Source: Coprobacillaceae bacterium UN01-12pH3A (GTDB lineage Bacteria > Bacillota_I > Bacilli_A > Erysipelotrichales > Coprobacillaceae). Taken from it: a DNA stretch of 14,763 bases. Below are positions 1-7,105 of this stretch, piece after piece. The DNA lies in NCBI GenBank assembly GCA_027676805.1, contig JAQENU010000021.1:1-14763 (forward strand), written 5' to 3'. A program made the position numbers and the translations under genes. The notes under the pieces are model-generated. The model made no database searches and was not told the origin of the DNA. It saw nothing but the letters and a program-made list of their open reading frames with translations. How positions within the stretch are numbered: the first letter of the stretch is position 1; each line of letters starts with the position of its first letter.

Positions 1-42
1 CACACTTGTTTTACTTAGTCCAAATAATTGGGTTCACTTCAT

Positions 43-957
43 TTACTTTGCGCTTCTTTTTAACCACTGACCGATATCTTCAAAAACGGCTTGGTGCTGT
101 AATTCATTTAATATTTCATGACGCATGTTATCATATAAAGCTGCCTCTACATGCTGATAACCGACTGTTCTTAATAGCTCTACCGCCTGATAAAACTTTT
201 TCGTATCAATTAGGCAGGGATCTTCCTTCCCACTGATAAACAGAATCGGCAGCTTCGTATTTTTAGGTGCATAATTGTTTTTATTATACGCTTGTGCCAT
301 TAAAGTAAATAAAGCATGAAAGCCATCCACCGTAAAAATAAAGTTGCAATACGGATCTTCATCATACTTTTTAACAATCTTTTCGTCTGTGCAAATCCAC
401 TGATGCTCACTTTTAGCGTTCTTAATGCCGTGATTAAAATAGCCAAACGCCATCTGATTGACAAAACGACTGCGATAAAAAGGACCTTTCAATTTGATTA
501 TGAGAGAAGTCAGCATTTTTCCTACTGCAACATATTGGTTATAGCTTGGACTGCCACAGACAATCAGACCGGATAAGGCATTTTCATAGGATTGCAGATA
601 ATTTCGCACGATCAAGGATCCCATGCTGTGACCAAACAAATAAAGCGGAAGATTGGGATAATGTCTTTGAATATATTGAGTCACTAAATAGGCGTCATCC
701 ACTAAGTGACGTGCTCCCTCTTTTCCAAAATAACCTAAATGCTTGATTGAAGCCGCACTCTCCCCATGACCGCGGTGATCATGAATCACAGATACAAAGC
801 CCAATCCCGCTAAATATTCCATAAAAGGAATATAGCGTTCTTTATGTTCACACATGCCATGACAGATCTGAACAATCCCAATCGGATCTTCCACAGGCAA
901 ATACATGACACTAATCTTGGTCTCATCTTCTCTTGATGTCAACATTAATCTTTCCAT
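43..957 (-). CDS. Alpha/beta hydrolase, monoacylglycerol lipase-like (serine aminopeptidase S33 / Hydrolase_4 type)
   Basis: A 304-residue cytoplasmic hydrolase, probably acting on monoacylglycerol, lysophospholipid or another small ester; the true substrate cannot be read from sequence. Seen: an oxyanion-hole HG at residues 33-34, the DHRGHGES segment at 60-67 typical of monoglyceride lipase-like enzymes, nucleophile elbow GHSMGS with Ser111, a likely catalytic Asp246 (GKEDP) and His280 (MRHE). The triad is therefore complete and the length is normal for the family. No signal peptide or membrane segment is visible. The start is supported by AGGAGGT 6-7 bases upstream. It is the last gene of the block: the pseudouridine synthase stop lies only 11 bases upstream, inside the ribosome binding site region, so the two are co-transcribed. 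No convincing terminator is visible in the 42 bases downstream. Family call is firm, substrate unknown. Confidence 0.88.
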   Translation of the reverse strand: MERLMLTSREDETKISVMYLPVEDPIGIVQICHGMCEHKERYIPFMEYLAGLGFVSVIHDHRGHGESAASIKHLGYFGKEGARHLVDDAYLVTQYIQRHYPNLPLYLFGHSMGSLIVRNYLQSYENALSGLIVCGSPSYNQYVAVGKMLTSLIIKLKGPFYRSRFVNQMAFGYFNHGIKNAKSEHQWICTDEKIVKKYDEDPYCNFIFTVDGFHALFTLMAQAYNKNNYAPKNTKLPILFISGKEDPCLIDTKKFYQAVELLRTVGYQHVEAALYDNMRHEILNELQHQAVFEDIGQWLKRSAK

Positions 958-968
958 TTTCTGACCTC

Positions 969-1811
969 CTAAAATAAACGTTTAAAACTCTCCGGCATTG
1001 CCGCTTCAAAAGTCATTTTCTTTTGTGTAACCGGATGGATCAACTCTAAAATATGACTATGCAGCCCTAAACGTCCGATTGGATTTGTTTTGGCTTTATA
1101 TTTGGTATCTCCAGCAATAGGATGATGCAAATCCTGCATGTGAACACGAATCTGATTCTTGCGCCCGGTGTCTAAATAAATTTCCAATAAACTGTAGCGC
1201 GAATTGGATTTTTGTACTTGATAATGTGTGATTGCCAGTTTTCCGGTTTGATCGTGAGAGGAATACACCATCTGTGTTTTCGTTTCTTTTAGATAAGATT
1301 GAATGGTTCCCTGCTTTTTCTTGAATTCCCCCTCAACAATAGCAAGATACCCGCGCTTAGTCACAATGTCATTCCATTTTTCCTGCAGCATATTTTTAAT
1401 TTTCTCATTTTTCGCAAACATTAGCACTCCCGAAGTAAACTGATCTAAACGGTGTACAATGAAGATCATCGCTTTGGGATCTTTTTCTTTTAAATACTGA
1501 CGAACCTGATGATAGGCGGTCTTTTCTTTTTCCTTTTCCGATGCCATCGAAAGCAGACCGGAAGGCTTGTTTATCACAATCAATTCCTGATCTTCGTAAA
1601 GAATTTCCAAGTGTGTCTGCACCTGTCTTTGCCCTATACTAACCACATCCCCTTTTTTTAAAGGATAATTAAACTGCGTCTGTATCTCATTATTCACTAA
1701 GATCATTTTTTTAGATAATAAGTTTTTTACGTCTTTTTTTGAACGTTTAGGCATGATGGCAAAAAGATAGGCTAAAAGCGGACTATCTTGGTCGACATTA
1801 AATCTATTCAT
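969..1811 (-). CDS. RluA-family pseudouridine synthase with N-terminal S4-like domain
   Basis: Converts uridine to pseudouridine in rRNA or tRNA; which RNA site is modified cannot be told. An S4-like RNA-binding region occupies roughly residues 10-60 (from the chosen start), followed by the catalytic domain from about 70. The motif HRLDQFTSG at 120-128 carries the expected catalytic Asp123, and TGRKNQIRVH at 215-224 matches the conserved RluA segment; the usual HRLDRETSG reads HRLDQFTSG here. Start: an upstream ATG at 1820 sits directly against the AAAGGA ribosome binding site, leaving no spacing, whereas the ATG at 1811 is 9 bases from it, so 1811 is preferred (280 residues); 1820 would add three residues. 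The 1811 start overlaps the transporter stop by 8 bases (ATGAATAG), implying translational coupling. The hydrolase gene follows after 11 bases. Confidence 0.9.
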   Translation of the reverse strand: MNRFNVDQDSPLLAYLFAIMPKRSKKDVKNLLSKKMILVNNEIQTQFNYPLKKGDVVSIGQRQVQTHLEILYEDQELIVINKPSGLLSMASEKEKEKTAYHQVRQYLKEKDPKAMIFIVHRLDQFTSGVLMFAKNEKIKNMLQEKWNDIVTKRGYLAIVEGEFKKKQGTIQSYLKETKTQMVYSSHDQTGKLAITHYQVQKSNSRYSLLEIYLDTGRKNQIRVHMQDLHHPIAGDTKYKAKTNPIGRLGLHSHILELIHPVTQKKMTFEAAMPESFKRLF

Positions 1812-2994
1812 AGCTTTCATTCCTTTCGATGTTGAAACGTTTAGTAGTCAATACAATCACCAATGCAATCGCACTCATCAAGGCAAGCAGCCAAAAAATA
1901 TAGCGGCTGCCAAGCTGATCGTAGACAATTCCAAAGATTTGAGTAAAGAGTGCAGAAGCAATCATATAAAATGACATGTAAAAGGTGATTGCTGTTGTCA
2001 CATAGCGGACCGGCACACTACGGTTAATATATTGAATATGTCCGACACTGGCAATCCCGGTCATGAACATATGACATAAAGAAGTCAATAGGAAGATTGG
2101 AAAAGAGGAAGTTAAAGCATAAATGATTCCGCGCAGAATCTGAGACAAACAAGTGATCGCATATACTTTTTTATAGCCATAAGTACGGATCAGACGTGAC
2201 ACTACCAGAATAAAAAAGATTTCCGGCACAACCGCAAAAAGCAGATATGTTCCCATTGAGGAAGAAGATAGTTTAAGTGTTGTGACTAAATGATTGCCGA
2301 CATACCCGCCAGCTGAATCCATGACCACATTGGTAAACACAGCTAGAACGAGAATGAAAATATAATTTTTATTTTTAATTAAGCTTTTTAAATCTTTAAA
2401 CAGAGTGCTTTGCTTCTTATCGCTTTTTGCTTCCTTATTCATTTCAACATTAGGATAAGGAATCAATATCACCATCGCAATAAACAAAGCCATCAAATAA
2501 ATTAAAAATAAGGGTCCATCCATTCCAAACATTTCTGCGATTTTAGTGATAACCACACTGCCTACTACATAGCCAAATGAGCCGATTGCACGCAGGACTC
2601 CGTAATCTCTGCCCTGTTCATTGCAGTAAGTCACACAGACACTGTCGCTGATCGGCATCGTGCATGATCGAATAGAGACCATAAAAATAGATGTAATAAG
2701 AACTAATGGATAAACTGTTTGTTTAGAAAATACATAGGTAATAACGAATGTCAAAAGAATCGATAAACCGATCATCGATTTATAGCGGCGTGTCTTATCA
2801 CAAATGATACCCCATAGAGGCGTAAGAAACATAGAGCCAATCAAGGCAACGGAATTGATCTGTCCGATCTGAGCGCCATTAAAGCCTAATTTTTCGAAAT
2901 AGATGTTGATAAAGGGTAAAAGCAAACCGTTGCTCATAAAATAAACAAAGTAAAAAACACATAGTGCATAAAAATTCCCGTTTTTATTTTTCAT
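1804..2994 (-). CDS. MFS transporter, 12-TM (LacY/MFS_1-like group)
   Basis: A 396-residue inner membrane transporter with about twelve hydrophobic segments in two halves separated by a charged loop near residues 185-205 (EAKSDKKQS), the standard major facilitator layout. The loop after the second helix contains WGIICDKTRR at 61-70, matching MFS motif A with Asp66 and following basic residues. The N-terminal FYFVYFMSNGLLLPFINIYF pattern resembles the MFS_1-like/LacY-type sugar and nucleoside proton symporters rather than drug exporters; substrate is not determinable. The start follows GAGGG with 5-base spacing. The scrK fructokinase two genes upstream makes a sugar substrate attractive, but a hairpin between the units weakens that link. 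It overlaps the pseudouridine synthase, with which it must be co-transcribed. Confidence 0.85.
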   Translation of the reverse strand: MKNKNGNFYALCVFYFVYFMSNGLLLPFINIYFEKLGFNGAQIGQINSVALIGSMFLTPLWGIICDKTRRYKSMIGLSILLTFVITYVFSKQTVYPLVLITSIFMVSIRSCTMPISDSVCVTYCNEQGRDYGVLRAIGSFGYVVGSVVITKIAEMFGMDGPLFLIYLMALFIAMVILIPYPNVEMNKEAKSDKKQSTLFKDLKSLIKNKNYIFILVLAVFTNVVMDSAGGYVGNHLVTTLKLSSSSMGTYLLFAVVPEIFFILVVSRLIRTYGYKKVYAITCLSQILRGIIYALTSSFPIFLLTSLCHMFMTGIASVGHIQYINRSVPVRYVTTAITFYMSFYMIASALFTQIFGIVYDQLGSRYIFWLLALMSAIALVIVLTTKRFNIERNESYE

Positions 2995-3011
2995 AGGTCC
3001 CTCGTATTAAA

Positions 3012-3039
3012 AATAGTTAATCACGGCTGATTAACTATT
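3012..3039 (-). terminator. Perfect 12-bp inverted repeat with T-run; terminator or attenuator
   Basis: AATAGTTAATCA (left arm), loop CGGC on the plus strand, then TGATTAACTATT: a perfect 12-bp stem. Read on the minus strand it is followed by TTTTTAA, so it looks like an intrinsic terminator of the scrK unit, although the stem is AT-rich. The arm contains the stop codon of the cysteine-rich gene (3031-3033). It ends only 17 bases before the transporter start, so it may instead act as an attenuator or a protein-binding palindrome. Confidence 0.55.
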
Positions 3040-3447
3040 CACTTGCTTGATATATTTTTCTAGTAGTTCTGCGGCTGCGACACAGACATCAGTGCACGTA
3101 CGCAGCTCACTTTCTTTTTTTGCACGTATTGCCAGAAGCTCCTTACAGACATAGGATTTGTGCTGTAAAGAAAAATCATGGATGTACTGTTCGACCAATT
3201 CATAAGTGGATAATTTTGTATTGGCTTTTCCTACCTGACCATCGCTGTTTAAAGCACTTAAAACAAAGATAGCGCCACTGACTGCTCCGCAGGTTCCGCG
3301 GACAGCATGTCCTTTGCCAAAGCCCTCAGCTAAGCGATAGAGGATCGCTTCCTCAATGCAAAGCAGTTCACTGTAAGCACAGACAACTGCCTGAGCGCAG
3401 TTATAGCCATGCTGATGATTCCAGCGTACTTGTTCAAGGCGATTCAT
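3031..3447 (-). CDS. C_GCAxxG_C_C family cysteine-rich protein
   Basis: A 138-residue soluble protein of the C_GCAxxG_C_C family (redox-active or metal-binding by inference; no established reaction). Seen: GYNCAQAV with Cys17, Cys23 and Cys30, the central GTCGAVSGA at 51-59 with Cys53, and C-terminal Cys101, Cys118 and Cys122 (TCTDVC). The central residue before the Cys is Thr where the family name has Gly-Cys spacing, but the CGAxxG core is intact. There is no signal peptide, so the cysteines sit in the cytoplasm, where they could bind a metal or cluster. The ATG directly follows the fructokinase stop (TAA then ATG with no gap) and uses an AAAGGA site inside the fructokinase 3' end, so the two are translationally coupled. 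The stop codon lies in a perfect hairpin. Confidence 0.85.
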   Translation of the reverse strand: MNRLEQVRWNHQHGYNCAQAVVCAYSELLCIEEAILYRLAEGFGKGHAVRGTCGAVSGAIFVLSALNSDGQVGKANTKLSTYELVEQYIHDFSLQHKSYVCKELLAIRAKKESELRTCTDVCVAAAELLEKYIKQVNS

Positions 3448-4326
3448 TTAAGCCGTTTCCTTTGCTTGCATCGCCAATGCCAAAGCACCGCAGATGCCCG
3501 CATTATCTCCCAATTGAGGATATACGATATAATCTTTAATATGATGCAGGATTTCTTCTTTTTGAACATAACCGTTCAGCATCTCCACCACATACTGATG
3601 AATGTAATTAAAGATTTGAGTTTGCTTCATGACTCCGCCGCCTAAGATAATTTTTTGAGGTGACAATGTGAGTATGAAATTCATCAGTGCCTCTGCTAAA
3701 TAGTATCCTTCCATTTCCCATGCAGGATGGTCAACAGGCAGATCATAAGCTTTAGCGCCCCATCTTTTTTCAATGGCAGGACCAGAAGCTAAGCCTTCCA
3801 AACAGTTTTTATGGAATGGACAGAAACCATCCGTTGTTTCATCTTGATGTTTGGCTAATAAAATATGTCCCATTTCCGGATGCAGCAAGCCATGCACCAG
3901 TTTGCCCTCGACAATGGCACCACCGCCAATCCCTGTTCCGATGGTAAGATATAAACAGCTGTCCAATCCTTTTGCACTGCCAAAATAAAGTTCACCCAAT
4001 GCCGCCCCATTGACATCTGTATCAAAGGCAATTGGCACTTGATAACGTTCTTTTAACGGTCCTACAAAATCTACATTGCCCCAATTCGGCTTGGGTGTCG
4101 ATGTAATGTATCCGTAAGTTGGTGACTGAAGATCTAAATCAATAGGTCCAAATGTCCCAATCCCCATTGCTTCAAATTCTTCGCCATCGAAAAACTCAAA
4201 AACATGTTCAAAGGTTTCTTGCGGTGAAGTTGTCGCAAAAGCATCTCGTTTGATGATATTCCCAAATTCATCTCCGATAGCTACTACAAACTTTGTTCCG
4301 CCCGCTTCAATTGCTGCTAGTCTCAT
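3448..4326 (-). CDS. scrK: Fructokinase, ROK family (ScrK/GmuE type)
   Basis: Phosphorylates fructose (and in relatives mannose) to the 6-phosphate with ATP, feeding glycolysis. The 292 residues carry the hallmarks of the ScrK/YdhR subgroup: IEAGGTKF at 6-13 for phosphate binding, GTFGPID at 57-63, the STPKPNW segment at 76-82, catalytic Asp104 in DTDVNGAALGE, the second phosphate loop GTGIGGG at 130-136, and the ROK zinc site HPEMGH (149-154) followed by CPFHKNC with Cys169, His172 and Cys175. GGGVM at 229-233 closes the nucleotide site. Length is normal. Start supported by GAGGGGG seven bases upstream. It is preceded by its own promoter in the gap after hflX and followed without spacing by the cysteine-rich gene. 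Fructose as substrate is from family knowledge; other hexoses remain possible. Confidence 0.92.
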   Translation of the reverse strand: MRLAAIEAGGTKFVVAIGDEFGNIIKRDAFATTSPQETFEHVFEFFDGEEFEAMGIGTFGPIDLDLQSPTYGYITSTPKPNWGNVDFVGPLKERYQVPIAFDTDVNGAALGELYFGSAKGLDSCLYLTIGTGIGGGAIVEGKLVHGLLHPEMGHILLAKHQDETTDGFCPFHKNCLEGLASGPAIEKRWGAKAYDLPVDHPAWEMEGYYLAEALMNFILTLSPQKIILGGGVMKQTQIFNYIHQYVVEMLNGYVQKEEILHHIKDYIVYPQLGDNAGICGALALAMQAKETA

Positions 4327-4353
4327 GGTTATTCCCCCTCTAATTTCTATGCC

Positions 4354-4382
4354 ATTTTATTACATTTCCTATCCTACTTCAA
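4354..4382 (-). promoter_or_regulatory. Probable sigma-A promoter for scrK
   Basis: On the minus strand TTGAAG (4377-4382) and TAAAAT (4354-4359) are separated by exactly 17 bases within the gap between hflX and scrK. Four of six and five of six positions match the consensus. It would make scrK and the following gene transcribable apart from hflX. No terminator is visible between hflX and this site. Confidence 0.55.
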
Positions 4383-4385
4383 CCT

Positions 4386-5624
4386 TTAATTCAATAAAAA
4401 ATATTTTTTTAAATAGGCCTGCATTTTTGCCGATACTTCGGCTTTCATATAGATGCCGTTTTCAAGATATTCATAATTTAATACATGTGTATTATCCAGC
4501 AAGTAAGAGACGATATGCATCAATGAATAGGGTAAGATAACCTCCACAATATGATCATCACCAAAGAGTGTCTGATCAATTGACTTCATTAACGTTTCCA
4601 TATTCTTTTCTTCTTTGACAGAAATGAACACATAGGGATCCAAAGGTTCGACTAAGCCATATTTGTTAAGATCAATCTTATTATAAACATATAATATTTT
4701 ATTCAGATCTACGCCAAGCTCTTCCAATACCTGATTTGTCACTGAAATATGTTCACGGTAATAAGGAGAAGAACTGTCTACCACCTGTAAAATCAGATCC
4801 GCTTCCTTCACTTCTTCTAATGTCGAACGGAACGCCTGAACCAAATGATGAGGCAGCTGATTAATAAAACCCACTGTATCCGTCAGCAAGAATGTCTTAT
4901 TATTATTTAATTTTACTTTACGGGTTGACGTTTCCAAGGTCGCAAAAAGCATATCTTTTTGCAGAACCGTTTTATCATTCAGTTTTGAATGCCCGACAAA
5001 ATAATTCATTAATGATGACTTTCCACTATTCGTATAGCCGACTAATGCAACAACCTTTTGATCCTGATGCGCTCTTAAAATACGCTGTGTTTTACGTTGC
5101 TTGACCATCAAAGCAAGATCGTGCTTAGCTTTAACCAGCTGATTGCGAATTAAACGGCGATCTAATTCAATTTTCTTTTCTCCGCTTCCACGAAAGCCAC
5201 TTCCGCCCTGCTGTCCTTCCAAGTCTTCATTCATTCCCGCTAAACGCGGCAATAAATAATTGTACTTAGCAATTTTCACCTGTAATTTTGCTTCATTGGT
5301 TTTTGCTCGTGATTCAAAGATTTTTAAAATTAAATCTGTTCGGTCACTGACTTCAATCTCTAAAATATCAGTTAAATTTTTAACCTGCATCGGACTCAAT
5401 TCTTCATTAAAGATAACGAGATCAACATCCTCGGTTAAATTTTTTAATTCGGTTACTTTTCCCTTGCCGATGTAAGTGGCAGCGGATATCTTGTCTAAAG
5501 CCTGTGTCATGGTATACTTAACCTTTATCTCACAGGCCTCACATAATGCTTCTAATTCTCTCATTGATTCTTCTAAATCATATGTCATACCAAAATAACT
5601 AACGCCTACAATTATTGCTTCCAT
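4386..5624 (-). CDS. hflX: HflX GTPase, ribosome-associated
   Basis: A 412-residue translational GTPase of the HflX family, which binds the 50S subunit and splits or rescues stalled ribosomes under stress. Seen: N-terminal HflX domain with YIGKGKVTEL at 51-60, linker helices ending in a Gly-rich loop and RGSGEKKIELDRR at 145-157, then the G domain: P-loop GYTNSGKS 196-203, G2 region TLETSTR 229-235, G3 DTVGF 249-253, G4 NKID 315-318, and a C-terminal extension to 412. The G2 and loop sequences differ from the textbook TLDPTTR and GPGE forms. Start: the frame stays open 24 codons further, but ATG at 5622-5624 has GGAGAG three to five bases upstream and a TATAAT box lies inside the longer reading, so the shorter form is chosen. 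It is the first gene of the minus-strand block and diverges from the YlbJ-like gene. Confidence 0.95.
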   Translation of the reverse strand: MEAIIVGVSYFGMTYDLEESMRELEALCEACEIKVKYTMTQALDKISAATYIGKGKVTELKNLTEDVDLVIFNEELSPMQVKNLTDILEIEVSDRTDLILKIFESRAKTNEAKLQVKIAKYNYLLPRLAGMNEDLEGQQGGSGFRGSGEKKIELDRRLIRNQLVKAKHDLALMVKQRKTQRILRAHQDQKVVALVGYTNSGKSSLMNYFVGHSKLNDKTVLQKDMLFATLETSTRKVKLNNNKTFLLTDTVGFINQLPHHLVQAFRSTLEEVKEADLILQVVDSSSPYYREHISVTNQVLEELGVDLNKILYVYNKIDLNKYGLVEPLDPYVFISVKEEKNMETLMKSIDQTLFGDDHIVEVILPYSLMHIVSYLLDNTHVLNYEYLENGIYMKAEVSAKMQAYLKKYFLLN

Positions 5625-5683
5625 ATTCTCTCCATTTATACATATATGTCCCATTATAACATATTTATAATATAGGTGATATA
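5625..5683. promoter_or_regulatory. Divergent promoter region between hflX and the YlbJ-like gene
   Basis: These 59 bases separate two divergent starts. For hflX a TATAAT box lies at 5653-5658 on the minus strand, but the matching -35 is poor. For the plus-strand gene a TATAAT lies at 5666-5671, only a few bases before AGGTGA and the ATG, so that transcript would have a very short leader; its -35 is also weak. Assignment is by position and -10 match only. Confidence 0.4.
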
Positions 5684-6619
5684 ATGAAAAAAACAAAGAT
5701 TTACCTTATCTTATCCATTATCCTTTACATATCTTTTCTTTCTTTTTTCCATATGAGTGATATTGTAGCCATCACAAAAGAAGTCAAAGATATGATCATT
5801 AACCAGCTCTTTCCAACCTTGTTTCCTTTTATGCTGATCATCACGATCTGTCAAAAGGTCGGCATGATCCAGCTCATTGCTTTTTTTCTGCAGTTTATTT
5901 CCCGTCCCCTCTTTCGGGTTTCAGGAAATGCTTTAAGTATTTATTGTTTTTCCATTTTAAGCGGCTATCCTACCAATGCCAAAATGATCAGCAATGCCTA
6001 TTCCCTTAAACAGATTGATGACCGGGAGGCGGATTTGCTTGTTAAATGTGCACATCATGGTTCATTTAGCTTTATTGTCTATTTTGTCGGGATGACGATC
6101 TTTCATGATATTCGCATTGGCTTTCTCTTAGAATTAGCGCACATCCTGCCTACTCTTATTTACTTTCTGATCAGTTCAAAAGGAAAAAGTGAAAAGATGA
6201 CTTGGTGCAATGCCTGGTATCCGTTTTCTTCCGCTATTTATCAGCATAAAATCTTTGATATCATCAAGGACAGTCTAAAAGAATGCATGATTGCCTTTAT
6301 TTATATTTTTGGTTTCATGCTGGTCTGCAAAGTTTCCCTGATCAGCTTATCTCATTTATTTAATTCTCAGATCATTTTATTTTTAAACGGTGCTTTGGAA
6401 TTCAGTTCCGGCATTATTCTATTTAATGGAAGTGCCTACTCATATCATATTAAGCTTTTAATGAGTGTTTTCTATCTTTCTTTTGGTGGATTGAGCGTTT
6501 TCTTACAAGTCTATCAATTAATGGACCATACTCCTTTTCATTTTAAAAGTTATCTGTTTTTCAGATGTTTTCATGCTTTAGCTTCCACCTTTTTAGTCTT
6601 TATATACCTAATGAATTGA
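5684..6619 (+). CDS. ylbJ: YlbJ-like nucleoside-recognition (Gate) domain membrane protein
   Basis: A 311-residue polytopic membrane protein of the YlbJ/SpmA-like nucleoside recognition (Gate) family. Signature stretches are LFPTLFPFML at 42-51, SRPLFRVSG at 73-81 and LSGYPTNAK at 92-100, followed by a charged loop with DDREADLL and then the small-residue-rich HHGSFSFIVYFVG region, the same order as in Bacillus YlbJ. About eight hydrophobic segments are visible. In B. subtilis YlbJ is a sporulation membrane protein needed for heat-resistant spores; the transported or bound ligand is not established. It is somewhat shorter than the roughly 400-residue Bacillus protein. AGGTGA precedes the start. 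Its TGA stop overlaps the -35 box of the perR promoter, so the two genes adjoin but perR is separately promoted. No sporulation genes are nearby, so a sporulation role here is not shown. Confidence 0.8.
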   Translation: MKKTKIYLILSIILYISFLSFFHMSDIVAITKEVKDMIINQLFPTLFPFMLIITICQKVGMIQLIAFFLQFISRPLFRVSGNALSIYCFSILSGYPTNAKMISNAYSLKQIDDREADLLVKCAHHGSFSFIVYFVGMTIFHDIRIGFLLELAHILPTLIYFLISSKGKSEKMTWCNAWYPFSSAIYQHKIFDIIKDSLKECMIAFIYIFGFMLVCKVSLISLSHLFNSQIILFLNGALEFSSGIILFNGSAYSYHIKLLMSVFYLSFGGLSVFLQVYQLMDHTPFHFKSYLFFRCFHALASTFLVFIYLMN

Positions 6620-6644
6620 CAAAGCCATTAAATTTATATATTAT
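6616..6644 (+). promoter_or_regulatory. Sigma-A promoter of perR
   Basis: TTGACA (6616-6621, perfect -35) and TATTAT (6639-6644, one mismatch) are separated by exactly 17 bases. The -35 overlaps the stop codon of the upstream gene, showing how tightly the genes are packed. The Fur/Per box begins at the next base after the -10. Confidence 0.8.
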
Positions 6645-6663
6645 GATATTGATAACTATTATC
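6645..6663 (+). promoter_or_regulatory. Fur/Per box operator, likely autoregulatory
   Basis: GATATTGATAACTATTATC matches 16 of 19 positions of the classic Fur box GATAATGATAATCATTATC. An inner palindrome GATAA-CTA-TTATC is perfect. It covers the expected transcription start immediately downstream of the -10, so bound repressor would block initiation. The box sits 17 bases before the start of a PerR-like regulator, the usual place for self-repression in this family. Confidence 0.75.
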
Positions 6664-6679
6664 GATTGGTGGTGAAGCT

Positions 6680-7069
6680 ATGAAAACAACTCGTTATTCT
6701 AAACAGCGTGAAGCGATACTTTTAGAATTGCAGAATAGAACCGATCACCCAACGGCGGATCAGGTCTATTATACATTAAAGCAAAAGTATCCGGAATTAT
6801 CACTCGGAACTGTTTATCGTAACCTTGGCTTTTTAGCGGATAATGGGGATATCTTAAAATTAGATGTCGGAGATGGAACCTATCATTATGATGGAACGAT
6901 TACACCGCATGTACATTTTGTTTGCTCATCTTGCAATGAAATTTATGATATCGTCATTAAAGAGGACATTTATCAACAGATTGCCGATTCTATTGATCAC
7001 CAAGCGGAAAAGATTAATATAACAATCGAGGGTCAATGTGTTAAGTGTCATGCTAAAAGTAAAAATTAG
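6680..7069 (+). CDS. perR: PerR-type peroxide-responsive repressor (Fur family)
   Basis: A 129-residue winged-helix metalloregulator. In relatives PerR with Fe or Mn represses catalase, peroxidase and iron-storage genes until peroxide oxidises its histidine ligands. The DNA-binding half contains the recognition helix SLGTVYRNLGFL (41-52). All regulatory metal ligands of B. subtilis PerR align with a constant offset of 14: His23, Asp71, His77, His79 and Asp90. Asp90 sits where PerR has Asp104. The structural zinc cysteines are Cys82/Cys85 (CSSC) and Cys120/Cys123 (CVKC). The protein is shorter than the 145-residue Bacillus form at both ends but lacks no key residue. It has its own promoter with an overlapping Fur/Per box and ends in a strong terminator, so it is monocistronic. 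No target gene such as katA or ahpC lies in the window. Confidence 0.9.
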   Translation: MKTTRYSKQREAILLELQNRTDHPTADQVYYTLKQKYPELSLGTVYRNLGFLADNGDILKLDVGDGTYHYDGTITPHVHFVCSSCNEIYDIVIKEDIYQQIADSIDHQAEKINITIEGQCVKCHAKSKN

Positions 7070-7077
7070 TTTATCTG

Positions 7078-7105
7078 AAAATCCGGCTGAACAGTCGGAT
7101 TTTTA
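7078..7105 (+). terminator. Intrinsic terminator of perR
   Basis: AAAATCCGGCTG and CAGTCGGATTTT form a 12-bp stem with one G-T wobble around a minimal loop, running into TTTTT. It starts eight bases after the perR stop. Confidence 0.85.

Noticed and set aside
10..45. T-arm-like GGGTTCAC sequence at the left edge, considered as a tRNA end
   Set aside because: No pairing T-stem, acceptor stem or CCA could be found on either strand.
3409..3645. Plus-strand frames opposite scrK and the other minus-strand genes
   Set aside because: They lie wholly or mainly within strong gene families on the other strand, lack ribosome binding sites and show no domain.
5625..5696. N-terminal extension of 24 residues on hflX
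   Set aside because: The extension covers a TATAAT box and the divergent gene start, and the downstream ATG has a proper ribosome binding site and begins the HflX domain.
6616..6679. Riboswitch or leader RNA before perR
   Set aside because: The leader is too short and is fully explained by promoter, operator and ribosome binding site.
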